Shown here: piece after piece, positions 39,650 to 49,075 of the stretch
Numbering within the stretch: position 1 is the stretch's first letter
Layout: every line of letters begins with the position of its first letter
NCBI RefSeq assembly: GCF_004114795.1
Contig: NZ_CP035311.1
Location: 3,956,073-4,020,072 of the forward strand
Direction of reading: 5' to 3'
DNA length: 64,000 nucleotides
From: Janthinobacterium sp. 17J80-10
GTDB taxonomy: Bacteria > Pseudomonadota > Gammaproteobacteria > Burkholderiales > Burkholderiaceae_D
Made by a program: the position numbers and the translations under genes
Notes under the pieces: model-generated
Database searches by the model: none
What the model saw: the letters and a program-made list of their open reading frames with translations, nothing else
Told to the model about the DNA's origin: nothing

Positions 39650-39661
39650 CATCAGCCCCTA

Positions 39662-40195
39662 TTACTTCTTCTTGGTTTCTTTGATGATCACCACTTCGTC
39701 CGAATAACGGACGCCCTTGCCCTTGTAAGGCTCAGGACTGCGGTAAGCACGAACTTCGGCGGCCACTTGACCGACGCGCTGACGATCGACACCCTTGATC
39801 AGGATTTCGGTCTGGGTCGGGGTTTCAACCTTCACGCCAGCCGGCATCTGATGCACGACCGGGTGCGAAAACCCCAGCGACAGGTTCAGCTTGTCGCCCT
39901 GGGCTTGCGCCTTGTAACCGACGCCAACCAGGGTCAGCTTGCGCTCGAAACCCTTGGTGACACCGGTAACCATATTGTTGACCAGAGCACGCAGGGTACC
40001 CGACATGGCATTGGCTTCACGGCTTTCGTCGACAGGCTCAAACTTCAGCGTGCCGTTGTCGTTCTGCACCTTGACCAGACCATTAAGCGATTGCGTCAGG
40101 CTGCCCAGCGGGCCCTTGACGGAGATCTGCGCTGCGTTGATGGCGACTTCGGCGCCCTGCGGCAGTGCGATCGGCATTTTACCTACACGAGACAT
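39662..40195 (-). CDS. rplF: 50S ribosomal protein L6
   Basis: Large-subunit protein near the factor-binding site. 177 residues from ATG 40195 ([14 protein letters not shown]); two related domains are visible, the second containing [28 protein letters not shown], which is the strongest family signature. Confidence 0.98.
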   Translation of the reverse strand: MSRVGKMPIALPQGAEVAINAAQISVKGPLGSLTQSLNGLVKVQNDNGTLKFEPVDESREANAMSGTLRALVNNMVTGVTKGFERKLTLVGVGYKAQAQGDKLNLSLGFSHPVVHQMPAGVKVETPTQTEILIKGVDRQRVGQVAAEVRAYRSPEPYKGKGVRYSDEVVIIKETKKK

Positions 40196-40205
40196 TCTGG
40201 ACTCC

Positions 40206-40601
40206 TTATGCCACGTAGCAAATAACTTCGCCACCGACACCGGTTGCGCGCGCTTTGCGATCGGTCATGACGCCTTGCGGAGTCGACACGATGGCCACAC
40301 CCAAACCGTTCATGACGTTCGGAATATCGTCCTTGCCTTTGTAGACGCGCAAACCAGGACGGGACACCCGTTCCAGGCGCTCAATGACAGGACGGCCTGC
40401 ATAATATTTCAAGCCGATTTTCAGCTCGGATTTGCCAGCTTCTTCAGCTACGGCGAAATCCTCGATGTAACCTTCAGCTTTCAACACGTTGGCGATAGCG
40501 ACCTTCACTTTGGAAGAAGGCATCACCACGGTGGTCTTCTGCACAACTTGCGCATTGCGAATGCGGGTCAGCATATCGGCGATAGGATCGCTCATACTCA
40601 T
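40206..40601 (-). CDS. rpsH: 30S ribosomal protein S8
   Basis: Early-assembling 16S rRNA-binding protein; in E. coli it also represses the spc operon. 131 residues ([18 protein letters not shown]), with GGAG upstream of ATG 40601. The conserved C-terminus with [19 protein letters not shown] is intact. Confidence 0.98.
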   Translation of the reverse strand: MSMSDPIADMLTRIRNAQVVQKTTVVMPSSKVKVAIANVLKAEGYIEDFAVAEEAGKSELKIGLKYYAGRPVIERLERVSRPGLRVYKGKDDIPNVMNGLGVAIVSTPQGVMTDRKARATGVGGEVICYVA

Positions 40602-40615
40602 AGCTTATTCTCCTA

Positions 40616-40921
40616 TTACCAGCTAGCTTTAGTCATACCCGGGATATCACCACGCATGGCGATTTCACGGAGCTTGATACGGCCCAGACCGAACTTGCGG
40701 AAAGTGCCACGCGGACGACCAGTCAAAGCGCAGCGATTACGCTGACGAGTCGGAGCGGAATTCCGCGGCAACGCCTGCAACTTCAGGCGTGCTTCGTAAC
40801 GCTCTTCTTCCGACTTGGATTGATCGTCGATGATTGCCTTCAACTCGGCACGCTTGCCGGCGAATTTCTTCACCAGGTCAGCGCGCTTTTGTTCACGGTT
40901 AATCAGTGCCAGTTTTGCCAT
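40616..40921 (-). CDS. rpsN: 30S ribosomal protein S14, long zinc-free form
   Basis: Small-subunit head protein. The 101-residue length and the single cysteine in [12 protein letters not shown] identify the long form without the CxxC zinc ribbon. It is complete, from [13 protein letters not shown] to PGMTKASW. Confidence 0.97.
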   Translation of the reverse strand: MAKLALINREQKRADLVKKFAGKRAELKAIIDDQSKSEEERYEARLKLQALPRNSAPTRQRNRCALTGRPRGTFRKFGLGRIKLREIAMRGDIPGMTKASW

Positions 40922-40928
40922 GGCAGCC

Positions 40929-41468
40929 TCAGTTTCTGAACGGAAATTTAAATGCGGCGAGAAGCGCTTTTGCCTCGTCGTCGGTCTTCGCAGTCGTGGT
41001 GATGCTGATATTCAGGCCACGCAGCGCATCGATCTTGTCGTACTCGATTTCGGGGAAAATGATCTGCTCTTTCACACCGATGTTGTAGTTGCCACGACCA
41101 TCGAAAGCACGACCGGATACACCACGGAAATCGCGCACACGCGGCAGAGCCACGGTAATCAGACGATCGAGAAACTCGTACATTTGCGCGCCGCGCAGGG
41201 TCACCATGCAACCGATCGGATAACCTTCGCGAATCTTGAAACCCGCGATAGCCTTGCGAGCCTTGGTCACGACAGGCTTCTGGCCTGCAATCTTGGTCAG
41301 GTCGCCGACAGCGTGCTCGATGATCTTCTTGTCAGCAACAGCTTCCGACAAGCCCATGTTCAGGGTGATCTTGGTCAGACGCGGCACTTCCATGACCGAC
41401 TTGTAACCGAATTTCGCGGTCAGGTCGGCTGCGACTTTTTGTTTGTAGAATTCTTGGAGACGGGCCAT
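40929..41468 (-). CDS. rplE: 50S ribosomal protein L5
   Basis: 5S rRNA-binding protein of the central protuberance contacting P-site tRNA. 179 residues, [16 protein letters not shown] at the start, with conserved [29 protein letters not shown] and [20 protein letters not shown]. Five bases after rplX. Confidence 0.98.
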   Translation of the reverse strand: MARLQEFYKQKVAADLTAKFGYKSVMEVPRLTKITLNMGLSEAVADKKIIEHAVGDLTKIAGQKPVVTKARKAIAGFKIREGYPIGCMVTLRGAQMYEFLDRLITVALPRVRDFRGVSGRAFDGRGNYNIGVKEQIIFPEIEYDKIDALRGLNISITTTAKTDDEAKALLAAFKFPFRN

Positions 41469-41473
41469 GATCT

Positions 41474-41788
41474 TTACACCTTCACGACTTCGCCGCTGGA
41501 CTTGTAGACGCGGACTTTTTTGTCATCCACAGTCTTGTAGCCCACGCGATCGGCCTTGCCAGTCGCCGCATTAAACAATGCAACGTTGGACACATGAATT
41601 GGCATCAGCTTGTCGACAATGCCGCCAGTTGCACCGGTCATCGGGTTCGGCTTGGTCGCCTTCTTGGCGACATTCACACCTTCAACCACGACGTAGTTGG
41701 CATCCACGCGCTGCTTGACGACGCCGCGCTTGCCTTTATCTTTGCCGGTCAGGACGATTACCTCGTCGTTTTTAACAATCTTGCTCAT
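41474..41788 (-). CDS. rplX: 50S ribosomal protein L24
   Basis: Assembly-initiator protein near the tunnel exit. 104 residues with the KOW motif [17 protein letters not shown] at about 10-26. Spaced 9 bases after rplN. Confidence 0.97.
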   Translation of the reverse strand: MSKIVKNDEVIVLTGKDKGKRGVVKQRVDANYVVVEGVNVAKKATKPNPMTGATGGIVDKLMPIHVSNVALFNAATGKADRVGYKTVDDKKVRVYKSSGEVVKV

Positions 41789-41797
41789 GACGACTCC

Positions 41798-42166
41798 TTA
41801 CAGAACTTCAGGCGCCAGGGAGACGATTTTCATGAAGCGCTCGGTACGCAACTCACGAGTAACCGGCCCGAAAATACGGGTACCGATCGGCTCAAGCTTA
41901 GCGTTCAACAAGACTGCAGCATTACCATCGAACTTCACCAGCGAACCATCCTGGCGGCGCACACCTTTAGCGGTACGCACGACCACGGCGTTATAAATTT
42001 CGCCTTTCTTGACACGGCCACGCGGGGCAGCGGACTTAACCGTGACCTTGATGACATCGCCAATGCTGGCATAGCGGCGCTTGGAACCACCCAGCACCTT
42101 GATGCACATGACTTCACGCGCACCGGTATTGTCGGCTACTTCGAGCCGGCTTTCAGTTTGAATCAT
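41798..42166 (-). CDS. rplN: 50S ribosomal protein L14
   Basis: Large-subunit protein at the subunit interface and the binding site of silencing factor RsfS. 122 residues, [19 protein letters not shown] at the start and [16 protein letters not shown] near the end. It is the first gene after a 285-base spacer and so probably heads its own transcription unit, as in the E. coli spc operon. Confidence 0.98.
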   Translation of the reverse strand: MIQTESRLEVADNTGAREVMCIKVLGGSKRRYASIGDVIKVTVKSAAPRGRVKKGEIYNAVVVRTAKGVRRQDGSLVKFDGNAAVLLNAKLEPIGTRIFGPVTRELRTERFMKIVSLAPEVL

Positions 42167-42451
42167 GATGTTTTCTTTCCCAACTTAACCCGGATTCCGC
42201 ACAATGCAGTATCACGGTCAGTCTTGGTCCCGTCGCCAACCCTGCAATACAAGGCCGCCGATTGGGTGGACAATTCCAAAACTCTTGCTAAGACGATTTT
42301 TACAAACTGCAGAGCTTTACTTGCAACAACATTCTCACAAATGGCTTTGCGAGAACCAAGCCCGTCACTATGACAGATAACTACCGGGCCTGCAAGCTTT
42401 TTTTGCGATACATGATCCGGCGCGTCGATTTACGCCACGCCGGATCAATTA
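42167..42451 (-). promoter_or_regulatory. S10/spc operon boundary spacer
   Basis: 285 bases without a gene, at the point where E. coli has the spc promoter. Immediately after the rpsQ stop is a perfect 10-bp hairpin, TGATCCGGCG/CGCCGGATCA (42413-42422 and 42438-42447), with no T tract at once behind it. A possible promoter toward rplN is TTGCAG, 17 bases, CATAGT, shortly after an AAAAAAAGCTTGC stretch. This is weak but plausibly placed. Confidence 0.5.
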
Positions 42452-42724
42452 TCAGACTACTTGCGCTACCTGGACGATGCGAGTCACGGTCCAGGCCTTG
42501 GTCTTCGAAATAGGACGACCTTCCTGGATTTCGACCGTATCACCGGCTTTCGCCTGGTTGGCTTCGTCATGCGCATGGTACTTGTTCGAACGCATGATGA
42601 TTTTGCCATACAGCGGATGCTTGACACGGCGCTCGATCAGCACGGTCACCGTCTTGTCCATCTTGTCGGAGACCACCTTGCCAACCAAGGTGCGCTTGAG
42701 CGCGGGTTTCACTTGATCGTTCAT
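42452..42724 (-). CDS. rpsQ: 30S ribosomal protein S17
   Basis: OB-fold 16S rRNA-binding protein, 90 residues ([25 protein letters not shown]). The start overlaps the rpmC stop as TAATG. Last gene of the S10 group. Confidence 0.97.
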   Translation of the reverse strand: MNDQVKPALKRTLVGKVVSDKMDKTVTVLIERRVKHPLYGKIIMRSNKYHAHDEANQAKAGDTVEIQEGRPISKTKAWTVTRIVQVAQVV

Positions 42725-42915
42725 TATTTGGCGTCCTTCTGGTTCATGACGGTTTTCACGCGAGCGATGTCGCGGCGCACTTTCTTCAGTTGCGAATTGT
42801 TGCTCAACTGTTGAGTCGCGACCTGCATGCGCAGGCTGAATTGCGCCTTCAGCAGTTCAGTCAACTCTTTCGCCAGTGCTGCCTCGTCCTTGCCGCGGAG
42901 TTCAGATGCTTTCAT
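42724..42915 (-). CDS. rpmC: 50S ribosomal protein L29
   Basis: Two-helix protein at the tunnel exit that contacts trigger factor and SRP. 63 residues, [20 protein letters not shown] at the start, [14 protein letters not shown] at the end. Between rplP and rpsQ. Confidence 0.97.
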   Translation of the reverse strand: MKASELRGKDEAALAKELTELLKAQFSLRMQVATQQLSNNSQLKKVRRDIARVKTVMNQKDAK

Positions 42916-42927
42916 ATTTCACTCCAA

Positions 42928-43347
42928 TTATTGGCCGACTTGGCGAACGACAAACGTCGTCCTCAGCGGCAGTTTAGCGGCGGCCAAGCGGAACGCTTCA
43001 CGCGCCAAAGTCTCGTCGACGCCATCCATCTCGTACAACATTTTGCCTGGTTGAATCTCGGCAACGTAGTACTCCGGATTACCCTTACCGTTACCCATAC
43101 GAACTTCAGCCGGCTTGTTCGAAATTGGCTTGTCCGGGAAGATACGGATCCAGATGCGGCCGCCACGTTTGATGTGACGGGTCATGGCGCGACGCGCTGC
43201 TTCGATTTGACGGGCAGTGATACGACCGCGGCCGACCGCTTTCAGGCCAAACTCGCCGAACGAAACGGCAGTGCCGCGCTCGTGCGAGATACCCGTATTG
43301 CGGCCTTTTTGCTCTTTGCGATATTTTCTGCGTGCTGGTTGCAGCAT
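42928..43347 (-). CDS. rplP: 50S ribosomal protein L16
   Basis: Large-subunit protein near the peptidyl-transferase centre and the A-site tRNA elbow. 139 residues with conserved [17 protein letters not shown], the arginine-rich [20 protein letters not shown] and the C-terminal [13 protein letters not shown]. Two bases after rpsC. Confidence 0.98.
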   Translation of the reverse strand: MLQPARRKYRKEQKGRNTGISHERGTAVSFGEFGLKAVGRGRITARQIEAARRAMTRHIKRGGRIWIRIFPDKPISNKPAEVRMGNGKGNPEYYVAEIQPGKMLYEMDGVDETLAREAFRLAAAKLPLRTTFVVRQVGQ

Positions 43348-43349
43348 GT

Positions 43350-44192
43350 TTATTCTCCTGCTTTCTCAGCCGGGGCTGCGCCTGCCGGCTTCGTGGCACG
43401 GACCCGCTTGGCGCCAGGAGCAGCTGCACCAGGTGCACCTGCAGGAGCCTGGCCTTCGGGACGGGCGGTACGCGGGCGGCTGCCCGGCTTGCCATCGTCA
43501 CGACGCGGACCGCGACGCTTCTTGTCATCTTCCACCGGCGATTCAATGGTCGGAGCTTCACCGGAGGCCAGACGGTCGCCGCGATAAACCCAAACCTTGA
43601 TGCCGATGATGCCGTAGGTCGTTTCTGCTTCGCCGAAACCGTAATCGATATCTGCGCGCAGGGTGTGCAGCGGCACACGGCCTTCACGGTACCATTCGGT
43701 ACGGGCGATTTCGATGCCATTCAGGCGACCGGACGACATGATCTTGATGCCCTGGGCACCCAGACGCATGGCGTTCTGCATCGCACGCTTCATGGCGCGG
43801 CGGAACATGATGCGCTTTTCCAGCTGTTGCGCGATCGAATCGGCGATCAGCTGCGCATCAATTTCCGGCTTGCGGATTTCTTCGATGTTGACGTGCACGG
43901 GCACGCCCATCATCTTGGCCAGCGCCGACTTCAGCACTTCGATGTCTTCGCCCTTCTTGCCGATCACAACACCCGGACGGGAGCTGAAAATCGTGATGCG
44001 GGCGTTCTTGGCAGGACGCTCGATAACGACGCGGCCGACCGAGGCGTTTTTCAGTTTCTTCTTCAGGTACTCGCGCACCTTCAGATCTTCGTTCAGCATG
44101 CTGGCGAAGTTGCTGTTGCCAGCATACCAGCGCGAACCCCAGTTACGCGTCACTGCAAGACGGAAACCGGTTGGATGAATCTTCTGTCCCAT
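43350..44192 (-). CDS. rpsC: 30S ribosomal protein S3, with long C-terminal tail
   Basis: Forms the mRNA entry pore and helicase site. The 280-residue protein has the KH domain (about 39-107, [15 protein letters not shown]) and the S3 C-terminal domain to about residue 215. Residues beyond about 217 form an extra tail of about 60 residues rich in proline, alanine, arginine and lysine (E. coli S3 ends at 233). Similar tails are known in Burkholderiales; it is probably disordered. Confidence 0.97.
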   Translation of the reverse strand: MGQKIHPTGFRLAVTRNWGSRWYAGNSNFASMLNEDLKVREYLKKKLKNASVGRVVIERPAKNARITIFSSRPGVVIGKKGEDIEVLKSALAKMMGVPVHVNIEEIRKPEIDAQLIADSIAQQLEKRIMFRRAMKRAMQNAMRLGAQGIKIMSSGRLNGIEIARTEWYREGRVPLHTLRADIDYGFGEAETTYGIIGIKVWVYRGDRLASGEAPTIESPVEDDKKRRGPRRDDGKPGSRPRTARPEGQAPAGAPGAAAPGAKRVRATKPAGAAPAEKAGE

Positions 44193-44201
44193 CGTGACCC
44201 C

Positions 44202-44531
44202 TTAGTTACCGACAGTCACGTAAATGTGACAGGATTGCTTGGAAATACGATTACCTTGGCCTTTAGCACGGGCGGTGAAACGCTTCAGCACCGTACCTTG
44301 CTCAACGTAAATCGTCTTGACCTTCAGCTCGTCGATATCAGCACCATCGTTGTGCTCGGCGTTCGCAATTGCGGACTCCAGAACTTTCTTGATGATCGCT
44401 GCACCTTTTTTCGGGCTGAAAGCCAGAATGTTCAAGGCTTGCTCGACTTTTTTGCCGCGAATCTGATCAGCAACCAAGCGGCCTTTTTGTTCCGACAGGC
44501 GTACGCCGCGGAGAATAGCTTTAGTTTCCAT
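44202..44531 (-). CDS. rplV: 50S ribosomal protein L22
   Basis: Lines the peptide exit tunnel through a long beta hairpin, the site of macrolide-resistance changes. 109 residues from the second of two tandem ATG codons ([18 protein letters not shown]); starting at 44534 adds one methionine. The hairpin region [22 protein letters not shown] is intact, with no insertion or deletion visible. Confidence 0.97.
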   Translation of the reverse strand: METKAILRGVRLSEQKGRLVADQIRGKKVEQALNILAFSPKKGAAIIKKVLESAIANAEHNDGADIDELKVKTIYVEQGTVLKRFTARAKGQGNRISKQSCHIYVTVGN

Positions 44532-44540
44532 CATCGCACC

Positions 44541-44816
44541 TTATTTCTTGGCTTTCTTGTCGGCGGCGTGACCCTTGAACGTACGGGTCAGCGCGAATTC
44601 GCCGAGCTTGTGACCAACCATGTTTTCGGACACATAGACCGGCACGTGTTGCTTGCCGTTATGCACCGCAATAGTCAGGCCAATGAAGTCCGGCATGATC
44701 GTCGAACGACGCGACCAGGTCTTGATGGGCTTCTTGTCCTTGGTCGCTTGCGCGGTTTCGACTTTTTTCACCAGGTGGGCGTCACAAAACGGCCCTTTTT
44801 TCAATGAACGTGTCAT
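44541..44816 (-). CDS. rpsS: 30S ribosomal protein S19
   Basis: Small-subunit head protein that pairs with S13. 91 residues, [18 protein letters not shown] at the start and [20 protein letters not shown] near the end. Confidence 0.98.
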   Translation of the reverse strand: MTRSLKKGPFCDAHLVKKVETAQATKDKKPIKTWSRRSTIMPDFIGLTIAVHNGKQHVPVYVSENMVGHKLGEFALTRTFKGHAADKKAKK

Positions 44817-44826
44817 GTGTTACCCC

Positions 44827-45654
44827 TTATTTCTTGCCACGGCGCGAGACGATCATCGAAGTCGTACGCTTGTTACGACGCGTCTTCTTGCCCTTGGTCT
44901 GCTGGCCCCACGGCGAAACCGGATGACGGCCTGCCGAAGTACGACCTTCACCACCACCGTGCGGGTGATCGATCGGGTTCATGACCACGCCACGCACTGT
45001 CGGGCGGATACCGCGCCAACGCGTCGCACCGGCTTTACCGATCTTGCGCAGATTGTGTTCGCCATTACCGACTTCACCAACAGTGGCACGGCACTCGATA
45101 TGCACGCGGCGCACTTCGCCGGAGCGCAGACGCACCTGAGCGTATGTACCTTCGCGCGCCATCAGGACGACGCCAGCACCCGCGGTACGCGCCATTTGCG
45201 CGCCCTTACCCGGCAGCATTTCGACACAGTGCATCGTTGTACCAACTGGAATATTGCGGATTGGCAGGCAGTTACCCGACTTGATCGGCGCTTCCGAACC
45301 ATTCATCAGCTGATCGCCAACCGCCACGCCCTTCGGCGCGATGATGTAAGCGCGCTCACCATCGGCGTAGCACAGCAGGGCGATATTCGCGGTACGGTTC
45401 GGATCGTATTCAATACGCTCGACCTTTGCCGGGATACCATCCTTGTTGCGACGGAAGTCGACGACACGATAGTGCTGCTTGTGACCACCGCCAATATGAC
45501 GGGTGGTGATGCGGCCATCGTTGTTACGACCAGCAGATTTCGACTTTTTCTCAACCAGGCTGGCGAGCGGACGGCCTTTGTACAGGTCGGGATTGACGAC
45601 CTTGACCATGCCACGACGACCTGGCGAGGTCGGTTTCATTTTCACGAGTGCCAT
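44827..45654 (-). CDS. rplB: 50S ribosomal protein L2
   Basis: Highly conserved protein needed for subunit association and peptidyl transfer. 275 residues; [21 protein letters not shown] in the N-terminal half and the catalytically important [15 protein letters not shown] (with the conserved histidine) near the C-terminus. The start overlaps the rplW stop as TAATG. Confidence 0.98.
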   Translation of the reverse strand: MALVKMKPTSPGRRGMVKVVNPDLYKGRPLASLVEKKSKSAGRNNDGRITTRHIGGGHKQHYRVVDFRRNKDGIPAKVERIEYDPNRTANIALLCYADGERAYIIAPKGVAVGDQLMNGSEAPIKSGNCLPIRNIPVGTTMHCVEMLPGKGAQMARTAGAGVVLMAREGTYAQVRLRSGEVRRVHIECRATVGEVGNGEHNLRKIGKAGATRWRGIRPTVRGVVMNPIDHPHGGGEGRTSAGRHPVSPWGQQTKGKKTRRNKRTTSMIVSRRGKK

Positions 45655-45971
45655 TATTTAGCCTCCTCGTTGAAGTTGATTTCCTGACCGGGCTTCAGGC
45701 ACACAAACGCACGCTTGGTGTGATTGCGACGACCCGTGAAGCGACCGGAACGCTTTTCCTTGCCCAGGCGATTGGCGGTTTGCACCGACGCCACTTCGAC
45801 CTTGAACATCATTTCGACGGCAGCCTTGATTTCCGGCTTGGTGGCATCACGTGCCACCAGGAACACGACTTGCTCGCTCTTTTCAGCGATAAAAGTTGCC
45901 TTCTCGGAAATGACCGGCGCCAGCAAGACTTTCAACAGGCGCTCTTCGCTATGTTTGACGACAGCATTCAT
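45654..45971 (-). CDS. rplW: 50S ribosomal protein L23
   Basis: Tunnel-exit protein and docking site for trigger factor and SRP. 105 residues, with [32 protein letters not shown] and the loop [12 protein letters not shown]. The start overlaps the rplD stop as ATGA. Confidence 0.98.
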   Translation of the reverse strand: MNAVVKHSEERLLKVLLAPVISEKATFIAEKSEQVVFLVARDATKPEIKAAVEMMFKVEVASVQTANRLGKEKRSGRFTGRRNHTKRAFVCLKPGQEINFNEEAK

Positions 45972-46588
45972 GCCAGCATCTCCTCAATCTTTGCCAACGC
46001 CGGCTTGGTGATCAGCACTTTCTTGAAGAACACCAGCGATACGGGATCGGCATGACGCGGCTCGACCACCAGCACGTTCGGCAAATTGCGCGAAGCGAGC
46101 AACAGGTTTTCGTCGAGACTGTCGGTAATAACCAGCACGGATTCCAGACCCATGCCTTTCAGTTTCTGCGCCAGCAGCTTGGTCTTCGGCGCATCGACCG
46201 ACAGACCTTCCACGACGGACAGACGACCTTCACGAGCCAACTGCGAGAGAATCGAGCAGATACCTGCGCGATACATCTTCTTGTTAACCTTGTGCGAGAA
46301 GTTTTCGTCAGGCGAATTCGGGAAGATACGACCGCCGCCGCGCCACAGTGGCGAAGACGACATACCGGCACGAGCGCGGCCCGTACCTTTTTGACGCCAT
46401 GGCTTTTTAGTCGTGTGGCTGACTTCTTCACGGTCTTTTTGCTTACGGTTACCGCTACGCGCGTTAGCCTGGTAAGCAACGACCACCTGGTGAATCAGTG
46501 CTTCGTTGTAATCGCGACCGAAAATAGTATCCGGTGCAGCAACATTCGATGCAGCTTGACCCTGTTCATTCAGGAGCTGGAGTTCCAT
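45968..46588 (-). CDS. rplD: 50S ribosomal protein L4
   Basis: Tunnel-wall protein; in E. coli it also autoregulates the S10 operon by attenuation. 206 residues, [20 protein letters not shown] at the start. The tunnel loop [25 protein letters not shown] (first 20 residues visible around 64-90) has the wild-type sequence at macrolide-resistance positions. Confidence 0.98.
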   Translation of the reverse strand: MELQLLNEQGQAASNVAAPDTIFGRDYNEALIHQVVVAYQANARSGNRKQKDREEVSHTTKKPWRQKGTGRARAGMSSSPLWRGGGRIFPNSPDENFSHKVNKKMYRAGICSILSQLAREGRLSVVEGLSVDAPKTKLLAQKLKGMGLESVLVITDSLDENLLLASRNLPNVLVVEPRHADPVSLVFFKKVLITKPALAKIEEMLA

Positions 46589-46591
46589 CGA

Positions 46592-47248
46592 TTACGCTCC
46601 CTTCTTTGCTTTGACTTTAACAGCAGGCAGGACGACGACCTGGCCATTCTTGGCACCAGGCACAGCACCCTTTACCAGCAACAACTGGCGCTCAGCGTCA
46701 ACGCGAGCGATTTCCAGGTTTTGCACGGTAACAGTGTCGTCACCCATGTGACCGGTCATGCGCTTACCCGGGAAAACTCGACCCGGATCCTGCGCCATAC
46801 CGATCGAACCCGGCACGTTGTGCGAGCGCGAGTTACCGTGGGTTGCACGGCCGGAGCTGAAGTTGTAACGCTTGATGGTACCGGCATAGCCCTTACCGAT
46901 GGACACGCCTTGCACGTCCACTTTCTGGCCAGCTTCGAACAGGCTGACGGCAACGACATCGCCGGCTTTCAGTTCGGCAGCCTTGGCTGCATCGATACGG
47001 AATTCTTTGAGGACAGTGCCAGCTTCCACACCAGCTTTGGCGTGATGGCCAGCTGCTGCTTTGTTGACACGGGAGGCGCGGCGAGCACCATATGCGACCT
47101 GAACTGCGGAATAACCATCCGTTTCAGGCGTTTTGATTTGCGTCACGCGGTTGTTCGACACGTCCAGAACGGTAACAGGAATCGAATCCCCATCTTCCGT
47201 AAAGATGCGCATCATACCAACCTTGCGACCAACAAGGCCTAGGGTCAT
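46592..47248 (-). CDS. rplC: 50S ribosomal protein L3
   Basis: Early assembly protein whose loop reaches the peptidyl-transferase centre. ATG 47248 ([16 protein letters not shown]), with GGAG six bases before it, gives 218 residues. The methylated-glutamine region ([21 protein letters not shown]) is conserved. A structured 156-base spacer separates it from rpsJ. Confidence 0.98.
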   Translation of the reverse strand: MTLGLVGRKVGMMRIFTEDGDSIPVTVLDVSNNRVTQIKTPETDGYSAVQVAYGARRASRVNKAAAGHHAKAGVEAGTVLKEFRIDAAKAAELKAGDVVAVSLFEAGQKVDVQGVSIGKGYAGTIKRYNFSSGRATHGNSRSHNVPGSIGMAQDPGRVFPGKRMTGHMGDDTVTVQNLEIARVDAERQLLLVKGAVPGAKNGQVVVLPAVKVKAKKGA

Positions 47249-47404
47249 TGTTTTCTCCATTCCCACCTGCGATTGGGCGGGGCTGATGTTTGTACTACCA
47301 AATAATATGCGAGCTCGCAAAGCGAACTCGCACGAAAGCCGAGTATCTTAACCCGAAATTCCAGCCATTACAATACCTTACAGCAGGAAATTTCGGTTCA
47401 AGCT
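47249..47404 (-). other. rpsJ-rplC spacer with hairpins
   Basis: 156 bases without a gene. It includes hairpin TGCGAG/CTCGCA with inner TCGC/GCGA (47308-47332) and a longer imperfect inverted repeat (AACCCGAAATTCC at 47350-47362, GGAAATTTCGGTT at 47386-47398). The genes on both sides usually lie closer, so this could be a processing or regulatory leader for rplC. Confidence 0.5.
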
Positions 47405-47722
47405 TTACTGCAGTTTGATTTCGACGTCCACGCCAGCCGGCAGGTCCAGCTTCATCAGGGCGTCGACAGTCTTGTCGGTCGGGTCAACGATATCCATCAA
47501 GCGCTGGTGCGTACGGATTTCGAACTGATCGCGGGAAGTCTTGTTGACGTGCGGGGAACGCAGGACGTCAAAACGCTGGATACGGGTCGGCAGGGGAACC
47601 GGGCCCTTGACGACCGCACCGGTGCGCTTGGCGGTCTCAACGATTTCCTGGGCAGACTGGTCGATCAGGCGATAATCGAAAGCTTTCAGGCGGATGCGGA
47701 TTTTCTGGTTGGGAGTCGACAT
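47405..47722 (-). CDS. rpsJ: 30S ribosomal protein S10 / NusE
   Basis: Small-subunit head protein that also acts as NusE in transcription antitermination with NusB. ATG 47722 ([21 protein letters not shown]), with AAGGA upstream, gives 105 residues; earlier in-frame starts lack support. [19 protein letters not shown] closes the protein. It lies 57 bases after tuf. Confidence 0.97.
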   Translation of the reverse strand: MSTPNQKIRIRLKAFDYRLIDQSAQEIVETAKRTGAVVKGPVPLPTRIQRFDVLRSPHVNKTSRDQFEIRTHQRLMDIVDPTDKTVDALMKLDLPAGVDVEIKLQ

Positions 47723-47779
47723 GGGTTTTCCTTTAAAGAGCGAACCGCGAGCCAGTTCGGCCCGCGGCATTGATAAGTA

Positions 47780-48970
47780 TTACTCGATGATTTTAGCGAC
47801 GACGCCGGCGCCGACGGTACGACCGCCTTCGCGGATCGCGAAGCGCAGGCCTTCTTCCATGGCGATCGGATTGATCAGCGTTACCGTGATCGAAACGTTA
47901 TCACCAGGCATGACCATCTCTTTATCCTTCGGCAACTCGATCGAACCAGTCACGTCCGTGGTACGGAAGTAGAACTGCGGACGGTAGTTGTTGAAGAACG
48001 GGGTGTGACGGCCGCCTTCGTCTTTCGACAGAACGTAGATCTCGCCGGTGAAATGCTTGTGCGGCTTGATCGAACCCGGCTTGGCCAACACCTGGCCACG
48101 CTCGACGTCTTCACGCTTGGTGCCGCGCAGCAGCACGCCAACGTTGTCGCCGGCTTGACCTTGATCCAGCAGCTTGCGGAACATTTCCACGCCGGTGCAG
48201 GTGGTGGTCTGGGTGTCACGGATACCGACGATTTCCAGCGATTCGCCAACCTTGACGATGCCGCGCTCGACACGACCGGTCACCACGGTACCGCGGCCCG
48301 AGATCGAGAACACATCTTCGACCGGCAGCAGGAACGCGCCATCAACCGCACGTTCAGGCGTCGGGATGTAGCTGTCGAGTGCCTCAGCCAGCTTCAGGAT
48401 GGCTTGCTCGCCCAGCGGACCAGTGTCGCCTTCCAGCGCCAGCTTGGCCGAACCCTGGATGATAGGCAGGTCGTCGCCCGGGAATTCATACTTGGAAAGC
48501 AGCTCGCGCACTTCCATTTCAACCAGTTCCAGCAGCTCTGCGTCATCCACCATGTCGCACTTGTTCAGGAACACGATGATGTACGGCACGCCAACCTGGC
48601 GCGCCAGCAGGATGTGTTCACGGGTCTGCGGCATCGGGCCGTCAGCAGCCGAGCACACCAGGATCGCGCCGTCCATCTGCGCAGCACCCGTGATCATGTT
48701 CTTGACATAGTCAGCGTGGCCCGGGCAGTCAACGTGGGCGTAGTGGCGGTTAGCCGTTTCGTATTCAACGTGCGCGGTGTTGATGGTGATGCCGCGTGCT
48801 TTTTCTTCCGGTGCCGCATCGATCTGGTCGTATGCCTTGGCTTCGCCGCCGAACTTCTTCGACAGCACCGTTGCAATTGCCGCGGTCAGGGTGGTCTTGC
48901 CATGGTCAACGTGACCAATGGTGCCGACGTTCACGTGCGGTTTCGTCCGCTCAAACTTGCCTTTTGCCAT
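47780..48970 (-). CDS. tuf: Elongation factor Tu
   Basis: GTPase that delivers aminoacyl-tRNA to the ribosome. 396 residues; G1 GHVDHGKT at 19-26, G3 DCPGHADY, G4 NKCDMVDD and the switch I segment [14 protein letters not shown] are present, then beta-barrel domains 2 and 3. Many betaproteobacteria have a second copy near secE; that region lies outside this window. Confidence 0.98.
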   Translation of the reverse strand: MAKGKFERTKPHVNVGTIGHVDHGKTTLTAAIATVLSKKFGGEAKAYDQIDAAPEEKARGITINTAHVEYETANRHYAHVDCPGHADYVKNMITGAAQMDGAILVCSAADGPMPQTREHILLARQVGVPYIIVFLNKCDMVDDAELLELVEMEVRELLSKYEFPGDDLPIIQGSAKLALEGDTGPLGEQAILKLAEALDSYIPTPERAVDGAFLLPVEDVFSISGRGTVVTGRVERGIVKVGESLEIVGIRDTQTTTCTGVEMFRKLLDQGQAGDNVGVLLRGTKREDVERGQVLAKPGSIKPHKHFTGEIYVLSKDEGGRHTPFFNNYRPQFYFRTTDVTGSIELPKDKEMVMPGDNVSITVTLINPIAMEEGLRFAIREGGRTVGAGVVAKIIE

Positions 48971-49075
48971 TTTATTTCTTCCTTCAAAAAGAACGATTTA
49001 CTTGATTAGTTGCCGGGGACAGAATCGCTTGCCGCACCGTGGTGCTTCACCGATCCTGTCCCGCCCTGCTGAAAA
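48971..49075 (-). other. fusA-tuf spacer with GGGACAG palindrome
   Basis: 105 bases without a gene. A hairpin spans 49016-49062: outer stem GGGACAG/CTGTCCC, one mismatch, ATCG/CGAT, and an inner GCACC/GGTGC. Its outer arms match the hairpin in the rpsD-rpoA spacer. Confidence 0.6.
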
